DNA of 51,042 nt from Clostridium thermopalmarium DSM 5974 (GTDB lineage: Bacteria; Bacillota; Clostridia; Clostridiales; Clostridiaceae), in the NCBI RefSeq assembly GCF_002995795.1, contig NZ_PVXN01000019.1:1-51042 (forward strand), given 5' to 3'. Positions 18,087-26,393 of the stretch are shown here, in pieces (the first letter of the stretch is position 1; the number at the start of each line of letters is the position of its first letter). The notes beneath the pieces were generated by a model. The model saw only the letters and a program-made list of their open reading frames with translations. It searched no databases and was not told the DNA's origin. The position numbers and the translations under genes were made by a program.

Positions 18087-18825
18087 AGCAGCTTTAATTA
18101 ATGAAGTAGAAAAATTATATAAAAAGAAAAAGGTTATGGTGGCAGCTTTAATGTCACTTATTTTCGTTATTCTTGGACAATTATCTATCACTATTCTACG
18201 CAGTGGTTTTGGAGTACGCGGAGCTTCTAGCATGGAATTCCCTCTTCTTGTACTTTCTGTAGTTGTTAATTCCATACTCCCTCTTTTCACTGCTCTTGTT
18301 ACCATAGATAGTTTCTCTGGAGAGTTTTCTCAAAATACCATGAAGATTACGATTACAAGACCAGCTTCAAGATTAAAATTCTTTACTGCAAAATTTACTG
18401 CTATAATGATTTTTGTATTAGTAAATCTTTTATTTGTAATGGTTATTTCAACTATAACTGGAGTAATATTTAATTCAAATTCTTTCACATTCCACAGCAT
18501 TATTAGAATATTGATTTCATATTTAGTAACCTTAATTCCTATGACAGTGCTTGCTCTAGTTATTGTACTTCTCACAAATATATTAAGAAATGGAATAAGC
18601 ATATTTTTTATATCTATTCTCATTTTTATTGTTTTTAAAGCTCTTGGAATTATATTTTCTAGTTACTCTAGCTTATTCTTTACAAATATGCTGGATTGGT
18701 ACAGGCTATGGATTATGGGCAATGTATCCTTCCTAAAAATTTTCCGCCAGTTTTTATTAATGCTTAGCTATATTATACTATTGTTTACGGGAGCATATTA
18801 TTTATTTGATAAAAAAGACTTTTAA
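18073..18825 (+). CDS. ABC-2 type permease subunit
   Basis: Integral membrane partner of the preceding ATPase, 250 residues. A cytoplasmic N-terminal helix rich in Lys (EKLYKKKK) precedes six predicted membrane segments near 21-38, 56-76, 108-130, 144-169, 173-195 and 226-244. This is the BcrB/LanE/LanG layout. The loop after TM2 has SGEFSQNTMKITITRPASR, matching the conserved cytoplasmic segment of ABC-2 permeases. There is no large extracellular loop, so it is not of the BceB sensor-permease type. Only one permease gene is present, so a homodimer is expected. The downstream kinase starts 14 nt later in the same operon. Confidence 0.9.
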   Translation: MAGFKAALINEVEKLYKKKKVMVAALMSLIFVILGQLSITILRSGFGVRGASSMEFPLLVLSVVVNSILPLFTALVTIDSFSGEFSQNTMKITITRPASRLKFFTAKFTAIMIFVLVNLLFVMVISTITGVIFNSNSFTFHSIIRILISYLVTLIPMTVLALVIVLLTNILRNGISIFFISILIFIVFKALGIIFSSYSSLFFTNMLDWYRLWIMGNVSFLKIFRQFLLMLSYIILLFTGAYYLFDKKDF

Positions 18826-18839
18826 TATAAGGTGAAATT

Positions 18840-19940
18840 ATGAGTATAAAAAAACGATTGATTGTTTATAACAGCATAGCTATTATAACTCCATTTATTC
18901 TAACTGCAATTGCATCTTTTATCTTTATAACTTTACATCATGAAATTTTTATTACAAATACTGAATACAATTCTTTAACAAATTTGAAAGATTTAAAATA
19001 CGAACTTACATGTATAGCAATTATATTTTTTGTATCCTTTATTGTAACTAATCTTATTACATCCTATCTCTTTTCAAAAAGGATACTAGAACCCATATCT
19101 CAATTAAAAAATGCTGTATCTGAAATCAGTCTTGGTAATTTAAACCTTGAAATTACAGAAGATGGTGATGATGAAATTAGAGAACTTTGTGCAGATTTTG
19201 AGAAAATGCGAGTCCAGCTAAAGGATTCCGTACGCATAAGAAGAAAGTATGATGATAATAGAAAGATGCTGGTTTCTAGTATATCCCATGATTTAAAAAC
19301 TCCTATAACCTCTATAAAAGGATACGTGGAAGGAATTTTAGACGGAGTTGCTAATACAGAGGAAAAAATAGACGCTTACTTAAAAACCATTTATTCAAAA
19401 GCTCAACTTATGGACATTATGATTGATGATTTACTTTTATACTCTCGATTAGACTTAAATCAGGTTCCATTTAACTTTGAAAAAACTAATATTATTGATT
19501 TCTTTCAGTACTGTGTTGACGAAAGCATATATGAGCTTCAAAAGAGTAATATAGAAATTTCTCTTCAAAATGACTTAAAAGAAGCAAAGTATGTTATGCT
19601 TGATAAAGAAAAAATGCAAAGAGTTGTACTCAATATAATAGATAATTCTCGCAAATATATGAATAAAGAAAAAGGACAAATAGTCATAATGCTGAGAGAA
19701 ACTAAATCCAGCATTATTATTGAAATAAAAGATAATGGTTCTGGTATTGACAAAAATCATTTAAATAGAATATTTGATAGATTCTATAGAGCTGATGCAG
19801 CTCGTACTGAAATAAAAGGCAGCGGACTTGGACTTGCTATTTCAAAACAAATTGTAGAAGGTCATAAAGGTAGAATCTGGGCTATAAGCCATGAAAATTT
19901 AGGCACTAGCATAATAATATCGCTGGCTAAGCTATCATAA
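18840..19940 (+). CDS. Sensor histidine kinase with HAMP domain
   Basis: Membrane kinase, 366 residues. TM1 is at about 9-30 and TM2 at about 56-77, with a short external loop of only 25 residues, then HAMP (78-130). H150 in SSISHDLKTPIT is the phosphorylation site. The HATPase domain has N269, an intact DNGSGI G1 box (298-303) and GSGLGLA (327-333). The tiny sensor loop suggests that it senses within the membrane or through the adjacent ABC transporter. The gene follows the permease by 14 nt and is followed by its regulator after 15 nt, so it is co-transcribed with the exporter. All kinase boxes are intact, unlike in the first kinase of the cassette. Confidence 0.93.
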   Translation: MSIKKRLIVYNSIAIITPFILTAIASFIFITLHHEIFITNTEYNSLTNLKDLKYELTCIAIIFFVSFIVTNLITSYLFSKRILEPISQLKNAVSEISLGNLNLEITEDGDDEIRELCADFEKMRVQLKDSVRIRRKYDDNRKMLVSSISHDLKTPITSIKGYVEGILDGVANTEEKIDAYLKTIYSKAQLMDIMIDDLLLYSRLDLNQVPFNFEKTNIIDFFQYCVDESIYELQKSNIEISLQNDLKEAKYVMLDKEKMQRVVLNIIDNSRKYMNKEKGQIVIMLRETKSSIIIEIKDNGSGIDKNHLNRIFDRFYRADAARTEIKGSGLGLAISKQIVEGHKGRIWAISHENLGTSIIISLAKLS

Positions 19941-19955
19941 AGGTGGGAGGATATT

Positions 19956-20651
19956 ATGAAAAAGATTTTAATTATTGAAGATGATCTAAGCATTGCTGAG
20001 CTTCAAAAGGATTATTTAGAACTTTCAGGCTTTGAAGTTACTATATGCACAGATGGTTTACAAGGTTTAAATGCTATAAAAGAAAATGAGTTCAATTTAA
20101 TAATTCTTGATATTATGCTTCCAAAATTAGATGGATTTAGTATATTGCGAAGCATACATGAAGATAAAGATATACCCATATTAATGGTTTCTGCTAAAAA
20201 AGAAGAAATAGATAAAATTAAAGGTTTAACTCTTGGAGCTGATGACTATATTACTAAACCATTTAGTCCCGGGGAACTAGTTGCTAGAGTAAAATCCCAT
20301 ATTGAAAACTACGAAAGGATAAAGAATAAATTTGGTTCAAAGCCTAAAAATAATATATTAACCATACGTGGCCTTAAAATAAATAAAGATTCAAGACAAG
20401 TATTTATAAATTCTAAAGAAGTATTTCTATCACAAAAGGAGTTTGATTTGCTTCTATATTTAGCAGAAAACCCAAACAGAGTATTCAGCAGGGAAGAATT
20501 ATTCGAAAAAATCTGGGGCCTAGATGCAATTGGAGATACCGCTACTGTTACAGTTCATATTGGGAGAATAAGAGAAAAAATTGAATCTTCCCCTTCTAAT
20601 CCTCAATATATAGAAACAGTTTGGGGAGCAGGATATAGGTTTAGAGTATGA
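19956..20651 (+). CDS. OmpR-family response regulator
   Basis: Cognate regulator of the preceding kinase. The receiver has D9-D10, phospho-acceptor D52 in LDIMLP, S79 and K101 in KPF. The winged-helix domain (about 135-231) ends in TVWGAGYRFRV. A good AGGTGGGAGG-like site precedes the ATG. Gene order exporter-kinase-regulator is the reverse of the first pair (regulator-kinase), so the two systems flank the exported protein and transporter. It could act on the promoter at 15913-15967, on an attenuated read-through segment before the ABC genes, or on distant targets. A short hairpin (TTTTAGGA/TCCTAAA, about 20671-20688) lies after the stop codon. Confidence 0.93.
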   Translation: MKKILIIEDDLSIAELQKDYLELSGFEVTICTDGLQGLNAIKENEFNLIILDIMLPKLDGFSILRSIHEDKDIPILMVSAKKEEIDKIKGLTLGADDYITKPFSPGELVARVKSHIENYERIKNKFGSKPKNNILTIRGLKINKDSRQVFINSKEVFLSQKEFDLLLYLAENPNRVFSREELFEKIWGLDAIGDTATVTVHIGRIREKIESSPSNPQYIETVWGAGYRFRV

Positions 20652-20765
20652 TCAAAAATCAAAGCTTAAATTTTAGGAAATCCTAAACTTGTTAAACTTT
20701 CTCTAGCATAAAATATATTTTTGTTCTAAAATATTAATAATTAGATAAATAAGGAGGGCTAATCA

Positions 20766-21953
20766 ATGTTTTCAGAAAAAGTAATAAATAATCTTAACAA
20801 ATCATCTTGGATAAGATTAATGTTTGAAGAAGGCACAAGGCTTACAGAGAAATATGGGGCAGATAAGGTTTATGATTATAGTTTAGGAAATCCTTATGGA
20901 GAACCTCCAACAGATGTTATAAATTCCTTAAAAAATCATATATTGAATGAACAAAAAGGACTACATAAATATATGAACAATGCAGGTTATCCTGAAGTTA
21001 GAGAAAAAATAGCTAAACATTTAGAAAAAGAAAGCGGCGTTGAACTTTCTAAAGATAATATAGTGATGACAGTTGGAGCTGCTGGAGGACTAAATGTAGT
21101 TTTAAAGGCACTTCTTAATCCTGAAGAAGAGATTATTGTTTTTGCACCATACTTTGTTGAGTATAGTTTTTATGCTGATAATCATGGTGGAAAAACGGTA
21201 GTTGTGCCTCCTGACACTTCAACATTTGAACCGGACTTAGAAGCTTTTAAAAATAGCATAACTCCAAAAACAAAGGCTATAATAATCAACAATCCTAACA
21301 ATCCAACTGGAGTTGTTTACAGCGAAAATACTCTTAAAAGCATAAACAATATATTATCAGAAAAAGAAAAGGAATTTAAAACAACTATATTTGTTATCTC
21401 CGACGAACCTTACAATAAGATAATATACGATAATATTAAGCTTCCAAAGATGCTTTCTATCTTCAAAAATGCTATTATAGTAAATTCCTTTAGCAAGTCT
21501 TTAGCTCTTGCTGGAGAGAGAATTGGTTATATTGCCGCAAGCAGCAATATCCAAAATATTGACATTCTTGTAAATGCATTAACCTTCTGTAACCGTACTC
21601 TTGGCTTCGTAAATGCACCTGGACTATTTCAAAAAGTCGTAGCTGATGCCCTAGAAGCTGAGATTGATATAGGTAGTTATCAAAAGAGAAGAGACTTTTT
21701 ATATGAGAATCTAACCAAATTAGGATTTGAGTGCATAAAGCCTCAAGGCGCTTTTTATCTATTCCCTAAAGCACTATTAGATGATGATGTAGAGTTTGTA
21801 AAAAGAGCTTTAAAATATAATCTTCTCCTTGTACCTGGCAGCGGATTTGGATGTCCTGGTTACTTCAGAATCTCCTACTGTGTAGATTTTGACATGATTA
21901 AAAGGTCAATACCAGCCTTTGAGCAATTGGCTAAGGAATTTAGAAAGGTTTAG
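20766..21953 (+). CDS. PLP-dependent class I aminotransferase
   Basis: Fold-type I aminotransferase of the aspartate-aminotransferase superfamily, cytoplasmic, 395 residues. The PLP lysine is K244 in NSFSKSLALAGERIGY. NNPNNPTG (176-183), D213 and Y216 in SDEPYN, and the C-terminal Arg in FRISYC (about residue 376) complete the cofactor and carboxylate site. Substrate cannot be assigned: aspartate, aromatic and alanine enzymes share these motifs. AAGGAGG lies 8 nt before the ATG. It follows the two-component cassette by 114 bp and ends in a strong terminator, so it is probably its own unit. Confidence 0.92.
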   Translation: MFSEKVINNLNKSSWIRLMFEEGTRLTEKYGADKVYDYSLGNPYGEPPTDVINSLKNHILNEQKGLHKYMNNAGYPEVREKIAKHLEKESGVELSKDNIVMTVGAAGGLNVVLKALLNPEEEIIVFAPYFVEYSFYADNHGGKTVVVPPDTSTFEPDLEAFKNSITPKTKAIIINNPNNPTGVVYSENTLKSINNILSEKEKEFKTTIFVISDEPYNKIIYDNIKLPKMLSIFKNAIIVNSFSKSLALAGERIGYIAASSNIQNIDILVNALTFCNRTLGFVNAPGLFQKVVADALEAEIDIGSYQKRRDFLYENLTKLGFECIKPQGAFYLFPKALLDDDVEFVKRALKYNLLLVPGSGFGCPGYFRISYCVDFDMIKRSIPAFEQLAKEFRKV

Positions 21954-21960
21954 ATGTTGC

Positions 21961-22005
21961 AATAAACATAATTTAGAACCTAAGGTCCTAAATTATGTTT
22001 ATTTA
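21961..22005 (+). terminator. Aminotransferase terminator
   Basis: Perfect 16-bp arms (21961-21976 and 21988-22003) begin 7 bp after the stop codon and are followed by TTATTT. Inner ACC/GGT pairing extends the stem. Confidence 0.88.
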
Positions 22006-22091
22006 TTTCATATAAAAATTTTGGTGAATTAATAAGATAAAATATTTAAACATCATGCATGGAACTTGCACTGTAGAAAGCATTAAACAAA

Positions 22092-23114
22092 TTATATTAT
22101 ATACTTTATCTCCTTATTATCAAATATAGAATTTATCTCCTTTGTAAAAAATTCTTTCATATCTTGCAATTGTTCTTTAGTGTATAGGAATTTTCCATAT
22201 CCAAACTGTCCATACTTATATGTTCTCTCCTCATCTTTCATAGGAAGAGTTGTTTCTGGAAATACTTTTTGTATTATGTTTTTAGCTCTTGTAGTGTATC
22301 TATGAGATATCACTTCAAAGGTTACTGGGTAGTTTAGGTTCTTTGGCAATCTACTATTTAATTGTAACAACAGATTTTTATATTCTTCTTTCCAATTTTC
22401 ATACAAAAATACTGGAGCTATAATAAATCCAGTTGGATAACCAGCTTTTGCCACATTCGCACTGGCCCCTATTCTCATATCTATAGATGCAGTTTTATTT
22501 TCATAATCATTTATAACTTTAGCTGTATTTATAGTAAATCTTATCTCTGTATTGCCATTATGTTCTACATTAAGAAGAGTGTCTACATCACTATATTTTG
22601 TAACGAATCGAAACCTTCCCTTTTCTGTTTTACCAAAAAACTCTATAGTCTTTCTTAATGAATGAGTATAAGGCTCTACAGGAACTGGATCTGAAGTGGC
22701 AGAGCCTTCAAAAATAGTAATACTCGGAAACCTCTCCTTCATATATTTTTCAGCCTTATTAAGTATATCATCTATATTCACGTTAATCTTTAAATAAGGT
22801 CTATCCCCTAAGTTTGTATTTAAATAACAGTATTCACACTGTCCTACGCATCCAGATATTAAAGGCAGCTGATAATGGGCTGATGGTTTACAGGATTGGA
22901 ACTTAAATCCTTTTTTTATTCCCACAACTAAAGTCTTTTTTCCCTCTCTATAAAAATCATATAAATTATCTCCAGGAATATTCTGTTTTATCTTATTTGA
23001 AGATAGTTCTATCATTTCTACTTTTGGATTGTCCTTAAATTTTTCATATATATTTTTGCCTATTTCATAGTCTAAAGAACCTTTCTCAAATAGTATCCTT
23101 CTTGGAATGAACAT
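22092..23114 (-). CDS. splB: Spore photoproduct lyase
   Basis: Radical-SAM enzyme that directly reverses 5-thyminyl-5,6-dihydrothymine in spore DNA at germination. The cluster motif CVGQCEYC has cysteines at 89, 93 and 96. The protein aligns end to end with B. subtilis SplB from memory (IPGDN, KPSAHY, SISTRE-like and YGKFLY blocks). The B. subtilis hydrogen-donor Cys141 region FEASCTSD reads FEGSATSD here, so Ala138 replaces it, while an extra Cys75 occurs in QSCKPSAHY. The GGAAAGGA site is 9 nt before the ATG, and a sigma-G-type promoter lies 36-64 bp upstream. Expression is therefore expected in the forespore. Confidence 0.95.
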   Translation of the reverse strand: MFIPRRILFEKGSLDYEIGKNIYEKFKDNPKVEMIELSSNKIKQNIPGDNLYDFYREGKKTLVVGIKKGFKFQSCKPSAHYQLPLISGCVGQCEYCYLNTNLGDRPYLKINVNIDDILNKAEKYMKERFPSITIFEGSATSDPVPVEPYTHSLRKTIEFFGKTEKGRFRFVTKYSDVDTLLNVEHNGNTEIRFTINTAKVINDYENKTASIDMRIGASANVAKAGYPTGFIIAPVFLYENWKEEYKNLLLQLNSRLPKNLNYPVTFEVISHRYTTRAKNIIQKVFPETTLPMKDEERTYKYGQFGYGKFLYTKEQLQDMKEFFTKEINSIFDNKEIKYII

Positions 23115-23149
23115 ATCTATATTTCCTTTCCTATATGATTCACTACTTT

Positions 23150-23178
23150 TATTATGTTTTATAAAATTATAACTATAC
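23150..23178 (-). promoter_or_regulatory. Sigma-G/F-type promoter of splB
   Basis: On the minus strand GTATA (23178-23174) and CATAATA (23156-23150) are separated by 17 bp. Both match the sigma-G consensus GHATR and CATWHTA without mismatch. Transcription would begin near 23143, 29 nt before the splB ATG. B. subtilis splB is known to be forespore (sigma-G) expressed. Confidence 0.75.
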
Positions 23179-23183
23179 TTAAT

Positions 23184-23213
23184 ACATGCAAATTTATAAC
23201 TAAAAACATATTA
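23184..23213 (+). promoter_or_regulatory. Probable sigma-G-type promoter of CotF-like gene
   Basis: ACATG (23184-23188, one mismatch to GHATR), an 18-bp spacer and CATATTA (23207-23213, perfect CATWHTA). The predicted leader is about 85 nt. It is back-to-back with the splB promoter, 5 bp between the two -35 boxes. Confidence 0.5.
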
Positions 23214-23304
23214 TAATTTCATTTTTTCAACTTCTTCATAAATATATTTTTTATAATAGGTAAAACTATATGTGTAATTACATTCATGGAAAGGAGTTTT
23301 TGAT

Positions 23305-23763
23305 ATGCCACTTACTAATAAAGAACAGACCTTAATTGAGGATAATTTAAATGCAGAGTATTTATGCGTAAGAAAATATGAACAATATGCAGCCATGGCT
23401 TCTGATCAAAACTTAAAGCAAGTATTCACAGATCTTGCAAATAGAGAAGTTCAACATGTAAATACTCTGAAAGGAATATTATCTCAAAACGGTGTAAACT
23501 CTCAAAATATATTTGAATCTTATAATAAACCTCAAGGTGATTTGTCAAATATGCAAAATAACCTTGGAATAACAGATGCACAACTTCTTAATGATGCCCT
23601 AAGCACAGAAAAGCACGTTTCAAGTTCTTACAATACTGCTGTTTTAGAGTCAGTAGATCCTAATATAAGAAAACAACTACAACATATTCAACAAGAAGAA
23701 CAAAATCATGCTGAAATTTTATTTAAAGAAATGCAGTCTAGAGGTTGGTATAGCGTAAAATAA
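23305..23763 (+). CDS. CotF-like spore coat protein, ferritin-like fold
   Basis: 152-residue protein of the CotF/spore coat family with a four-helix ferritin-like pattern. Helices carry the metal-site-like residues E18...YE, EVQHVNTL, STEKHVSS and QEEQNHAEILF, that is, repeated E-x2-H pairs. It has no signal peptide and is expected on or in the spore coat. The family's biochemical role is unclear; it may be structural or bind metal. AAGGAG lies 8 nt before the ATG. Divergent arrangement with splB and sporulation-type promoters support a spore role. A perfect terminator follows. Confidence 0.88.
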   Translation: MPLTNKEQTLIEDNLNAEYLCVRKYEQYAAMASDQNLKQVFTDLANREVQHVNTLKGILSQNGVNSQNIFESYNKPQGDLSNMQNNLGITDAQLLNDALSTEKHVSSSYNTAVLESVDPNIRKQLQHIQQEEQNHAEILFKEMQSRGWYSVK

Positions 23764-23822
23764 ACTTGTAAGCACCTCAAAGATACCTCTACTATTGGTA
23801 CCTATAAAAAATATTAAATAAC

Positions 23823-23858
23823 AATAAAATGGAGATTCTTTTGTATCTCCATTTTATT
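23823..23858 (+). terminator. Terminator after CotF-like gene
   Basis: Perfect 14-bp arms AATAAAATGGAGAT (23823-23836) and complement (23845-23858), followed by a T-rich stretch. It also faces the convergent MATE gene. Confidence 0.88.
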
Positions 23859-23896
23859 TATAAAGTTTATTAACTATTTAATAATATTTATGCTTT

Positions 23897-25273
23897 TTAA
23901 CAGAAAATTTCATCCACTATTTTGCCTTCTTTAACCATTTTAGTCTCCTGAGCTTTTAAATACACTATAAACCAACTTATCAACAGAATTCCCTTTATAA
24001 CACTTGAAATGCTTATGCTCCACCAAACTCCATTAAGACCCAAAAGATTTGGTGAAGATAAAATTAAAGCCATTGGTATTCTTAAACCTGTAAAAACTAT
24101 ACTTATTAAAGAAGGAGGCAGTGTTTTTCCTACACCATTGAAGGCTCCTGCAGTTGCTATTTCGATGCACATAAATAACTGAGATACACCAAGTATTTTA
24201 AGATAAGCTATACCATATGGCAGTGTACTCTCTTCTGGTATAAAGAAAGAAAATATAGGTGCTGCTCCAAAAATTAAAAGAAAAGTAGCAAATATACCTA
24301 TAATACTTACAGTTAAAATTCCTATTTTATATCCTTTAACAATTCTATTCCATTTCTTTGCACCATAATTTTGACCTACAAAGGCACTTATGGCAGTTTG
24401 GAAACCTCCTGCAGTCATCCAGGATATAGATTCAATTTGCGAACCTACTTTTTGTACTGCAATAGGCACTTCCCCCCAATCTGCAATTATTCTAGCAATT
24501 AGCATAGCAAATATAGTAAATAATCCATTTTCCATAGCCACAGGAAGCCCATATTTAAATATACTCTTCATATTTTCTGCATCCAAGTTTTTAAAAGAAA
24601 AGCTTCTAAGTAATCTGAATTTTTTTGCAGACATTATAAATAGTGTAGTTACCACTACTTGTGCAAATACTGTAGCTATTGCAGCTCCTTTAATACCTAA
24701 AGCCGGAATAGGTCCAACACCAAATATAAGCATTGGATCAAGTATCATATTTGTAACAAGACCTACTACATTGAACCTAAACGGTGTTCTGCTATCTCCT
24801 GTTCCATTATAAATTCCCGTAAATACTGGGTTTATAAAATAAAAGTTTATTCCTGCTGATACTATTACCAAATAGTCAATGGCCATATCTATAACATTTT
24901 TATTTTCAAGATTAAAAAACCCAACAAGCTGTTTTCTAAATATAATTAAAAAAGCTCCATAAATTAGTCCTAATATTATGTTAAGAATAATCGTATTATT
25001 AGCATACTTCTTTGCTAATTTTGTATCCCCTTTACCTATAGATTGGGAAATTCCTATTTCCGCACCAATTCTTGATATCAAGATAAAAGCCATGGCAAAC
25101 CAAGTAAAGAATCCTGCTGTCCCTACTCCTGCAACTGCACTACTTCCTAGTCTTCCTATATATATCATGTCCGTCATATTATAAGCCATTTGAACAAAAG
25201 ATGTTCCCATTATAGGAAGTGCCAGTTTTATAAGAACAGGCAATATCTTACCTTCTGTTAAGTTATTCTTCAT
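23897..25273 (-). CDS. MATE family multidrug exporter
   Basis: Twelve-helix membrane antiporter of the MATE family, 458 residues. It uses a Na+ or H+ gradient to expel cationic compounds. The N-terminal block LPVLIKLALPIMGTSFVQMAYN, read as two pieces, with MIYIGRLG and the middle motif QNYGAKKWNR after helix 8 are typical of NorM/DinF-like proteins. Internal two-fold symmetry is visible (GNGTGDSRTP-like at 170, FNGVGKTLPP at 375). GGAGGTG lies 8 nt before the ATG. It is a single gene, and the substrate is unknown. Confidence 0.92.
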   Translation of the reverse strand: MKNNLTEGKILPVLIKLALPIMGTSFVQMAYNMTDMIYIGRLGSSAVAGVGTAGFFTWFAMAFILISRIGAEIGISQSIGKGDTKLAKKYANNTIILNIILGLIYGAFLIIFRKQLVGFFNLENKNVIDMAIDYLVIVSAGINFYFINPVFTGIYNGTGDSRTPFRFNVVGLVTNMILDPMLIFGVGPIPALGIKGAAIATVFAQVVVTTLFIMSAKKFRLLRSFSFKNLDAENMKSIFKYGLPVAMENGLFTIFAMLIARIIADWGEVPIAVQKVGSQIESISWMTAGGFQTAISAFVGQNYGAKKWNRIVKGYKIGILTVSIIGIFATFLLIFGAAPIFSFFIPEESTLPYGIAYLKILGVSQLFMCIEIATAGAFNGVGKTLPPSLISIVFTGLRIPMALILSSPNLLGLNGVWWSISISSVIKGILLISWFIVYLKAQETKMVKEGKIVDEIFC

Positions 25274-25434
25274 ATAAGCCCCACCTCCCTATTTATCTTC
25301 AAATTTTAAGTACTATTTATTATATATCAATATTTTAGGCTATGCTATGGATTTTATTTTTTTGAAATCGATTTTATTAATGTAATTTTTACTATATGTT
25401 GAGAATAACTTCTATTACTTGCCTTATATATTCC

Positions 25435-25463
25435 TTGACTTTAATTGTAAAATATTGTATAAA
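25435..25463 (+). promoter_or_regulatory. modABC promoter
   Basis: TTGACT (25435-25440), a 17-bp spacer and TATAAA (25458-25463), 65 bp upstream of modA. The -10 lies inside one arm of an inverted repeat (25455-25486). Confidence 0.7.
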
Positions 25464-25486
25464 TAATATCAACATATTTTATACAA
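25455..25486. repeat. Inverted repeat over modA -10, candidate operator
   Basis: Perfect 9-bp arms TTGTATAAA (25455-25463) and TTTATACAA (25478-25486) with a 14-bp spacer. The left arm covers the -10 box, so a bound repressor would block initiation. A molybdate-responsive repressor is the natural candidate, but no modE gene is in the window. Confidence 0.5.
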
Positions 25487-25527
25487 ATATTCCAAATCCA
25501 TACACGCACAAGAGAGGAGTAATTGAA

Positions 25528-26337
25528 ATGAAATTTAGTAATAAGGTTTTATCATTTATTTTAGCCTCACTGATTATATTCTCTATAACAGGTTGCACAC
25601 AAACTGTAAACACAAGCCCATCTAGTGATAAAGAAACTTCATCAGTAACATTAACAATATCAGCAGCAGCTAGTTTGACAGAAACTATGGAAGAGTTAAA
25701 GACTTTATATGAAAAGGATTACCCTAATGTTAATATTATATATAACTTTGGTTCTTCCGGATCACTGCAAAATCAAATTGAACAAGGTGCAGAAGTAGAT
25801 ATATTTCTATCTGCTGCACAAAAACAGATGGATAACTTAGAAAATAAAGGACTTATATTAGAAGGCAGCAGAATAAACCTTCTAGAAAATAGCGTTGTGC
25901 TTATAACTCCTAAGGATGTTACTAACATTACAAGCTTTAACGATATAATTGGAGATAATATAGAACGCTTAGCCTTAGGTGAACCTAAGAGCGTTCCAGC
26001 AGGAGAATATGCAGAAGAAGTTTTTAAAAACTTAGGAATCCTTGATAAGATTAAGTCTAAGTCTATATATGCTAAGGATGTAAAAGAAGTTCTAGCTTGG
26101 GTAGAAACTGGAAATGCTGATGCTGGGGTAGTTTACGAAACTGATGCCAAGTCATCTAATAAAGTAACAATAGTAGCAAAAGCTTCTTCTAATTCTCATG
26201 AACCAATTTTATATCCTGCTGCTATTATTAAGTCTTCTAAAAATATTGATGCTGCAAAAGATTTTATGAAATTTTTACGTAGTGATGAAGCTAAAAAAGT
26301 CTATGAAAAATACGGTTTTATATTTGCAGAAAAATAA
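25528..26337 (+). CDS. modA: Molybdate-binding lipoprotein
   Basis: Solute-binding protein of the molybdate ABC importer, anchored outside the membrane. A lipoprotein signal (SIITGC-type, lipobox ITGC with C23) is followed by ISAAASLTETMEEL, the family N-terminal oxyanion-binding block, then FGSSGSLQNQIEQGA, VDIFLSAA, and DAGVVYETDA near the C-terminus. The start is the ATG at 25528, with GAGAGGAG upstream and the signal peptide immediately following. The longer frame from 25396 covers the promoter and is rejected. 269 residues. First gene of modABC. Tungstate is an alternative oxyanion. Confidence 0.95.
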   Translation: MKFSNKVLSFILASLIIFSITGCTQTVNTSPSSDKETSSVTLTISAAASLTETMEELKTLYEKDYPNVNIIYNFGSSGSLQNQIEQGAEVDIFLSAAQKQMDNLENKGLILEGSRINLLENSVVLITPKDVTNITSFNDIIGDNIERLALGEPKSVPAGEYAEEVFKNLGILDKIKSKSIYAKDVKEVLAWVETGNADAGVVYETDAKSSNKVTIVAKASSNSHEPILYPAAIIKSSKNIDAAKDFMKFLRSDEAKKVYEKYGFIFAEK

Positions 26338-26393
26338 TACACCTTAAGGTTTATAGCACAATAAAAGACACTTATTAATAGGAGTGAGTCAAC

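Noticed and set aside
25396-25527. 44-codon N-terminal extension of modA
   Set aside because: It contains the promoter and inverted repeat, and a lipoprotein signal peptide starts at the later ATG with a good ribosome site.
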